The position numbers and the translations under genes are program-made. A DNA stretch of 64,000 bases. Origin: an uncultured Acidobacteriota bacterium. GTDB taxonomy: Bacteria; Acidobacteriota; Blastocatellia; RBC074. Each line of letters opens with the position of its first letter. The first letter of the stretch is position 1. The notes below the pieces were generated by a model. That model saw nothing but the letters and a program-made list of their open reading frames with translations. It searched no databases and had not been told where the DNA came from. Below, in pieces: positions 58,849 through 64,000 of the stretch. Where the stretch lies: assembly GCA_902825875.1 (NCBI GenBank), contig CADECP010000003.1, positions 248,001 to 312,000 on the forward strand, in the 5' to 3' direction.

Positions 58849-61800
58849 CTATTCGGCTTTGCGAATCGCCTGAGCGACAGTTTTCAGAAGTGTTTCGGTG
58901 TTGTAAGGCTTCGATAAAAAGTGTTCGATGCCGAGTTGCCGTGCTTCGGCGACTTTTCTTTCTTCGGCCAGTCCGCTGCTGAGAATGACCTTGATCTGCG
59001 GATTGATGTGTAACAAGGCGCGGATCATGCTCAAGCCGTCCATCAGCGGCATCATCATATCGGTCAAGACCAATTTCACTTCGTCCGGGTGTTGCGCATA
59101 CACGCCGATGGCTTCGGCTCCGTCGGCGGCTGAAAGTACGCGGTATCCGAAGGCTTCGAGAACTGAACGGGTCATTTCGCGGATCGAGGCTTCGTCATCC
59201 ACGACCAGAATCAACTCGCCTTCTCCGGCGGGGATGCCGCGCTCGACGGTTTCGGAATGGGCGATCTGCAATGTAATTTGAGCAGGAAGATAAATTTTGA
59301 ACTGCGCGCCTCTGCCCAATTCACTATACACATTGATGAATCCGCCGTGCGCTTTGACAATTCCCGCCACTGTCGCCAATCCCAATCCGGTTCCTTTGCC
59401 CGGTTCTTTGGTCGTGAAGAACGGATCGAAGATGCGGTCGAGATGTTCTGCCGGAATGCCTTCGCCCGTATCGGCAACGGTGAGCGCAACGTAATTGCCA
59501 GCTTTGGCTTCCGGCCACATCCGTGCGGACAATTCATCAATCGGCTGATTTTCGACGCTGATGCTCAATGTGCCGCCGTGCGGCATGGCGTCGCGGGCAT
59601 TCACGCAGAGGTTCATCAATACCTGATGGAGTTGTGTCGAATCACCTTCGACCAGCCAGAGTTCCTGGTCGAATTTTTGTTTGATTTCGATCTCTTTCGG
59701 AAAGGTTTCGATCATCAACTTGATGGCGTCTTTGACCAGATGCTGCAACTGTAGCGGGATTCGTTCGCCGCCGCCCCCACGCGCAAAGGAAAGGATTTGT
59801 TTGATCATCGCCGCGCCGCGTTCAGCGTTTGCCCCCATTACGTTGAGCATCTTCCGGCTGAATTCGTCCGCGTGCTTCATTTGCAACATCTGCACGCCCA
59901 TCGCAATCGGCGAAAGCACGTTGTTCAAATCGTGCGCAATGCCGCCAGCCAGCGTACCCAGACTTTCCATTCGCTGCGCGCGGAAGAATTGTTGTTCAAG
60001 CTTTTTCTTCTCGGTAATGTCGGCATTGATGATGAGGATGGATTTCGGTTCTCCCGCTTCGTCACGCACCAGCGCGAGGCGGCTTTCGACAATGATCTTT
60101 CGCCCGTCTTTGGTGTATTGCTGAAACTCGCCCGCCCATTCGCCTTTTTCCATTAACACGCCCCGAGCGGTTTCGCGCGGCTCCTGCTGCTCGCGGAACA
60201 ACTCTGTCGCCACATTGCGCCCAATCATTTCTTCGGCTGTCCAACCGTACAAACGTTCCGCGCCGGTATTCCAGAAAAGAGTGTTGCTGGAAATATCAAC
60301 GACGATGATGGCTTCGCGCGCGTGATTGAGCAGCGCGGCTTGTTCGATCAATCGCTTCTCAGCTTCTTTGCGCCGTGTGATGTCGCGCAGGATGACTGTG
60401 TAAAGTTTTTGCCCATCCACATCCATTTGTGAGATGGCGGCTTCAGCCGGGAACTCTTCGCCATTTTTACGCACGCCGCTGATTGCGCCGAGCGCCCCCA
60501 TTGCACGCGAAGTCGTGCCTGCTGTTCCAAAACGGCGAATGTATTCGGCGTGTGCGGCGCGCGCGCTTGTCGGCAGCAAACGCTCCAGCGGTTGTCCCAT
60601 CATTTCGGCGGCGCTGTAACCGAACATCTTTTCGGCTGCCGGATTGAACAGCACGATTAATTGTTCTTCGTTGACGCTGATGATGGAGTCCATCGCCGAA
60701 TCCACGATACTGGCGGTGCGGGCTTTCACTTCAAGCATGGCGAGTTCCGCTCGCTTTCGTTCGGTAATGTCTGATGCGACGCCATCCAACCGTAGTGGAT
60801 TCCCCTGCTCATCGCGTACGTGATAGCCACGATCATGCAACCAGCGAACTTCGCCGTCGGGACGGGTGATGCGGTATTCGACCTCGTAACGTCCTTTATC
60901 CGCCAATTCCTGAAAAGCTCGCGCGACTTTGTCACGGTCTTCGAGGTGGATTATCTGCAACCGCAACTGCCCGTTCGTGTGAAAATCTGTGATCGGTCTG
61001 CCACACACTCGCTCCGCAGAAGGACTGACGAAATACGGCGTCGCCCCATCAGGAGTCGCCGACCAGACGATTTCCTGGATGGAATTCAGAATGCTATGCA
61101 ATCTTTCTTCGTGTTCACGCTCGCGCTTGTCTTCGGCCAGTTTGCGTTCGGTGATGTTGCGACCTTCGGGAATGAGAAAGGCAACCGCGCCGCCCTCATC
61201 CCGGACAGGCTTGAGCGAGAAATCCACAGTAATATCGTTGCCGCTCAGCCCGCGATGCGTTGCTTCAAAACGAACGAACTCGCCCTGCGCGGCGGTGGCA
61301 ATCCCCGCCTGCAATTTGGCGCGCCCCTCCGCGTCGTGCGCCCACCATGGAGTTTCCAGGAACGGACGATCTTTCACCTCTGCCAACGTCGCCCCCACGA
61401 AATCGAGCGCGGACGGATTGGCGTGGAGTAAGGTTCCATCAGGTCGCAGCAATCCAATAAATTCGTAGGCGCTGTTGAAAATGACGGCGCGCATTTCCGC
61501 CACGGAATCTTCCTGCAACGTTTCCGCCGTTTCTTTCGGCGGCCTGATGCTAAGGTCGCGCATAGTCAACGCGAACAGCGTTCGTCCGCCCGCCTGAGTT
61601 TGCGTCAGCGAAGCTTCGAGCGGAAAGCATTCGCCCGCCGTGCGTTGCCCTGTGATTTCACTCGACTTGGCGTGCAACAATTCAGTCAGGCGTGCCACTT
61701 TTGCTCCTCGCTTGCCCTGTGGACTCGGCTCGGCGGGCGGCAGGAATTGATCCAGCGTTTGTCCGAGCGCATCACCCGCGCTACGGCCAAACATCCGTTC

Positions 61801-61947
61801 GGCGGCAGGGTTGAAATAGAGAATGTATTCCTGTTCATCCGCGATCAGCACGGCATCATCCGTGACCGCCAGCGAAGCCAAAATGGCTTCCATCGGCACA
61901 GATTTACCGGCGGCAGTTTTTTTGCCTTGGGATGCTTTACTGTTCAT
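58849..61947 (-). CDS. Hybrid sensor histidine kinase with five PAS domains and a C-terminal receiver
   Basis: 1032 aa from ATG 61947 (MNSKASQGKK); a longer frame reaches 61995. Five PAS sensors lie between about 20 and 655 (IADEQEYILYFNPAAERMFG, LLRPDGTLLHANPSALDFVG, VWSATPDGATPYFVSPSAERV, SVNEEQLIVLFNPAAEKMFG and the NTLFWNTGAERLYGW unit). The phosphoacceptor box is SLGTLAGGIAHDLNNVL, the ATPase boxes are LCVNARDAMP, ADTGEGIPAEHL and GKGTGLGLATV, and the receiver has ILVVDDEAS, LTDMMMPLMDG and LSKPYN. There is no transmembrane segment, so it is a soluble sensor, possibly for redox or oxygen. No partner regulator is adjacent. Confidence 0.94.
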   Translation of the reverse strand: MNSKASQGKKTAAGKSVPMEAILASLAVTDDAVLIADEQEYILYFNPAAERMFGRSAGDALGQTLDQFLPPAEPSPQGKRGAKVARLTELLHAKSSEITGQRTAGECFPLEASLTQTQAGGRTLFALTMRDLSIRPPKETAETLQEDSVAEMRAVIFNSAYEFIGLLRPDGTLLHANPSALDFVGATLAEVKDRPFLETPWWAHDAEGRAKLQAGIATAAQGEFVRFEATHRGLSGNDITVDFSLKPVRDEGGAVAFLIPEGRNITERKLAEDKREREHEERLHSILNSIQEIVWSATPDGATPYFVSPSAERVCGRPITDFHTNGQLRLQIIHLEDRDKVARAFQELADKGRYEVEYRITRPDGEVRWLHDRGYHVRDEQGNPLRLDGVASDITERKRAELAMLEVKARTASIVDSAMDSIISVNEEQLIVLFNPAAEKMFGYSAAEMMGQPLERLLPTSARAAHAEYIRRFGTAGTTSRAMGALGAISGVRKNGEEFPAEAAISQMDVDGQKLYTVILRDITRRKEAEKRLIEQAALLNHAREAIIVVDISSNTLFWNTGAERLYGWTAEEMIGRNVATELFREQQEPRETARGVLMEKGEWAGEFQQYTKDGRKIIVESRLALVRDEAGEPKSILIINADITEKKKLEQQFFRAQRMESLGTLAGGIAHDLNNVLSPIAMGVQMLQMKHADEFSRKMLNVMGANAERGAAMIKQILSFARGGGGERIPLQLQHLVKDAIKLMIETFPKEIEIKQKFDQELWLVEGDSTQLHQVLMNLCVNARDAMPHGGTLSISVENQPIDELSARMWPEAKAGNYVALTVADTGEGIPAEHLDRIFDPFFTTKEPGKGTGLGLATVAGIVKAHGGFINVYSELGRGAQFKIYLPAQITLQIAHSETVERGIPAGEGELILVVDDEASIREMTRSVLEAFGYRVLSAADGAEAIGVYAQHPDEVKLVLTDMMMPLMDGLSMIRALLHINPQIKVILSSGLAEERKVAEARQLGIEHFLSKPYNTETLLKTVAQAIRKAE

Positions 61948-62836
61948 GACTTCAAAACCTTTCAAGCGCTCAAACAAACCTTGCTCGTCACACACACATA
62001 TCCGATTGGGCGGGTAGTTGGCATAGATGCGCTACACCTTGACTCGCGGGGCAACGGCTTTCGAAATGTTTATTGACAAATGACCAGTTGAAGAAAGTGA
62101 ACGAATGGTATGTCTGCCAATTGAATTGCGCAAGCATTTGGCCAATGACTGAAATCAGCGTGCTGCGGTGTTTCAACGGGAGGCGAAAATACTCAGACAG
62201 AATGAAGCTCTAAACACGCTTGAGATCGCCTTCGTCTTTGATACGTTCGACGAGATTCGGCAGGGCCGCGTTGACATCCGGCGATTGCGTCGCTGGCACG
62301 AAGACGCGATGGCCCAGGTGCATGAATTGATGAGCCGGATGCGCGGGGCAGAGCTAAACTGCTATAGCTTTTATAGCGATTTGTGATTGGCTGCGACCAA
62401 AAGAAACTTGCCGGCCTGATGCCAGGGCACTTTTTGGAACGCTGTATGTCTTGGATACCATTGGCGACTTCGAGCCTGATCCCCGTCCCATTCACCTGAC
62501 ACCTGAAAACCAGAAAACCGATTTGGTCAAAAGCTGCTTTTAGTAAAAGTCAGGTTTCGGGCATTGGGTATCAGGAAACTCGACAATGAATTCACCGCAG
62601 CATCCCGGAACCGCAATACTCTAAATCTGTCCCGATATCAGCTTGCTGGCATAAAATGAGAACAGAAAAACGATCAAACAGCCGTGGTTTTCTTTTTTTG
62701 CCCATATTTTCTGCCGGAAAAATTAGGGCGCAGCCAGGTGCAAACCGCTATAACTTCATTGGAACCCAAAAAAAAAAAACGGGTTCAACTTCATCGCGTT
62801 TTCGCGGTCAGTTGAACCCGGATTTTTTTGTGAGGC
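61948..62836. other. Long intergenic region, no clear gene
   Basis: About 890 bp. It holds the kinase promoter at the left and a bidirectional terminator at the right. A 72-codon plus-strand frame at 62168-62386 has some protein character (LNTLEIAFVFDTFDEIRQGRVDIRRLRRWHED) but no ribosome site, so it may be a gene remnant. The words CACCTGACACCTGAAAACCAGAAAACC near 62495 look like a weak word repeat. Confidence 0.5.
62768..62829. terminator. Bidirectional rho-independent terminator
   Basis: CGGGTTCAACT (62780-62790) pairs with AGTTGAACCCG (62810-62820). Twelve A lie on the left and GATTTTTTTG on the right, so U-runs follow the stem for both strands. It ends the minus-strand Fn3-type protein gene. 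Confidence 0.88.
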
Positions 62837-64000
62837 TTACTGTTTCAAAGCCGTCGTTGTAGTTGTCGCTCCAAAACCCATCACGGCGTTGGCCACTGTT
62901 CCGCCGACAGTGTCTATCCAGGCTGCTGTAACCAGCGGATAACTCGGTCTCAGGTTGCTGCTGTAAAACAGCAACCCATTTTTGTAATACCTGGTCACTC
63001 CGCCTGAGATGGCGATGCGGAATACGTCGCCGGGTTTGTAAATCAAATCCGTCTTGTAAATACCGCGTTCATACACCGCCGCTTCAGCGCCGAGTCGGAT
63101 GGCGAAATCCAGGCTGGATACGCTGCTGACGTTTTTCCAGCCGGACATCAATCCAGCCCACCGCACAGTGTTGTTTTCCGCCGCAACAAATTCGACATAC
63201 CCGTCGCCGGTCGTCAGTGTTTGCTGGGAAACTGCGGTCGCTCGACACCCATCGCAACCGCCAACCTTTCTCAACACCGTGCCAATGACTGTCAGGCCTC
63301 GTAGCTTCGTCCAACTGATCGCAGTGCCTGACAACGCCGACGCAGTGACAAACGTGAAGTTGCCGGAAACCGAAAGATTGCCCGCAGCATCGCGCGATTT
63401 GACGCGGTAGTTGTAGAGCTTGCCCGAACCCAATCCGCTCAAAGCCATTGAATGATTCACCACGCGCGTGGTGTTGATCGCCGTGGATTGCCCGTAAGTC
63501 GTCGTCAAACCGTATTCGATTTGCGAATCCGAAGCTTCGTTGGTCAGCCAGACAATCGTCGCGCCAGACGAAGTAACTGACGTAGTCCCGACTCCGCTGA
63601 TCGTTGGCGGAGTGACGTCAATCACTGGCGGCGGGGTTGGTGTCGGCGTAGGAGTCGGCATTGGCGTCGGCGTTGGTGTCGGCGTTTTCATCGCCACCGT
63701 CCAAAACGTGAAATTCGTCGAAACGGCCTGTGTGCCACTGCTGGTTCGGGATTTGACTCGAAAGTTGTAAAACGTATTCGTCGCCAATCCGCTGATGACC
63801 TCGACGTGGCTGGTCAGCAGAGTTGAGTTAAGCGTGGTTTGTTGGCCGTACCCGCTGGTCGTGCCGTATTCAATCTGACTGTCGGTAAATTGATTGGTCG
63901 TCCAGGTGATTGTTGCGCTGTTCGTTGTCACAGAACTCACTGCGACATTCGTAATGGCCAAAGCAGGAGTCGGTGTCGGCGTCGGGCTTGGAGTTGGAGT
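62837..64000 (-). CDS. Large Fn3-repeat secreted/surface protein, C-terminal part
   Basis: The frame is open to the right window edge (388 codons, no start needed), so this is the C-terminus of a longer protein. It starts with a Thr-Pro linker, then an Fn3-like domain (ITNVAVSSVTTNSATITWTTNQFTDSQIEYG), a second (TP)n linker (PTPTPTPMPTPTPTPTP), a second Fn3 domain (GVGTTSVTSSGATIVWLTNEASDSQIEYG), and a final lectin-like beta-sandwich with a CDGC motif (WTKLRGLTVIGTVLRKVGGCDGC). Typical of Acidobacterial extracellular carbohydrate- or polymer-binding proteins. The catalytic part, if any, lies outside. Confidence 0.85.
   Translation of the reverse strand, partial: TPTPSPTPTPTPALAITNVAVSSVTTNSATITWTTNQFTDSQIEYGTTSGYGQQTTLNSTLLTSHVEVISGLATNTFYNFRVKSRTSSGTQAVSTNFTFWTVAMKTPTPTPTPMPTPTPTPTPPPVIDVTPPTISGVGTTSVTSSGATIVWLTNEASDSQIEYGLTTTYGQSTAINTTRVVNHSMALSGLGSGKLYNYRVKSRDAAGNLSVSGNFTFVTASALSGTAISWTKLRGLTVIGTVLRKVGGCDGCRATAVSQQTLTTGDGYVEFVAAENNTVRWAGLMSGWKNVSSVSSLDFAIRLGAEAAVYERGIYKTDLIYKPGDVFRIAISGGVTRYYKNGLLFYSSNLRPSYPLVTAAWIDTVGGTVANAVMGFGATTTTTALKQ
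63638..63692 (-). repeat. Thr-Pro codon tandem repeat in the Fn3 protein
   Basis: GGTGTCGGCGTAGGAGTCGGCATTGGCGTC and similar are hexanucleotide-scale repeats encoding a (TP)n linker on the minus strand. A second tract begins at 63966 and runs past the window end. They are coding linkers, not an intergenic element. Confidence 0.8.

Noticed and set aside
62168-62386. 72-aa plus-strand gene in the long spacer
   Set aside because: No ribosome site or recognised family; kept only as a remark in the intergenic entry.
63638-64000. CRISPR or minisatellite near the right edge
   Set aside because: The periodic GGAGTCGGTGTCGG sequence encodes Thr-Pro linkers in frame within the Fn3 protein; there are no spacers.

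Overview
The window looks like a chromosome segment from an Acidobacteriota bacterium, probably near the Blastocatellia. The evidence is two ADOP-type orphan permeases, a peptidoglycan amidase with the Solibacter-type C-terminal domain, and three CadC-like regulators (winged helix, one membrane helix, PD40 beta-propeller). There is no rRNA, CRISPR array, transposase or integrase; one tRNA gene is present.

Layout. 0.0-11.2 kb is mostly housekeeping on the minus strand: a cyclase-family hydrolase (cut by the window edge), a DUF1080 protein, a PA0069-type radical SAM enzyme, a secreted amidase (plus strand), a Lys/Ala-rich TPR protein, rimI, queA, and ruvA-fic-ruvB with a Fic AMPylase gene between the two Holliday-junction genes. 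11.4-19.8 kb holds a sigma-54 activator, an amidohydrolase, and a minus-strand cluster of four large proteins with no Sec signals: an acidic-tailed glycine-zipper protein, an HEVGH metalloprotease, an unassigned 550-aa protein, and a peptidoglycan-binding/M15/HExxH protein that carries the same acidic FE-rich tags. This cluster is the best candidate for an undescribed system.

20.1-25.7 kb is a compact plus-strand unit: rex (NADH sensor), a class II aldolase with an encapsulation-peptide-like tail, one BMC-H shell protein, one EutN/CcmL vertex protein, nadE, pgsA and a gamma-carbonic-anhydrase-like protein. It looks like a minimal or satellite microcompartment locus placed beside NAD sensing and synthesis. 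A tRNA-Met(CAT) with a terminator follows.

26.1-53.5 kb is visibly richer in GC and is accessory in character: ADOP permeases, CadC-like regulators, beta-lactamase-fold hydrolases, a haloalkane dehalogenase, YceI, a DoxX protein, a PQQ sugar-dehydrogenase-like fusion, a metallo-hydrolase, and several broken genes (SnoaL, an HlyD-type adaptor, a frameshifted small gene, colliding remnants). 53.5-64 kb returns to ordinary content: L,D-transpeptidase, universal stress protein, alpha/beta hydrolase, cytochrome c, a YtfJ/GerW protein, small membrane proteins, a five-PAS hybrid histidine kinase, and the C-terminal part of a large Fn3-type surface protein.

Across the window, intergenic spaces hold hairpins whose arms are degenerate tandem copies of short words. 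The word differs from site to site but the architecture is the same. Several elements run into coding sequence and form protein linkers or tails (aldolase, NadE, amidohydrolase, SnoaL remnant).
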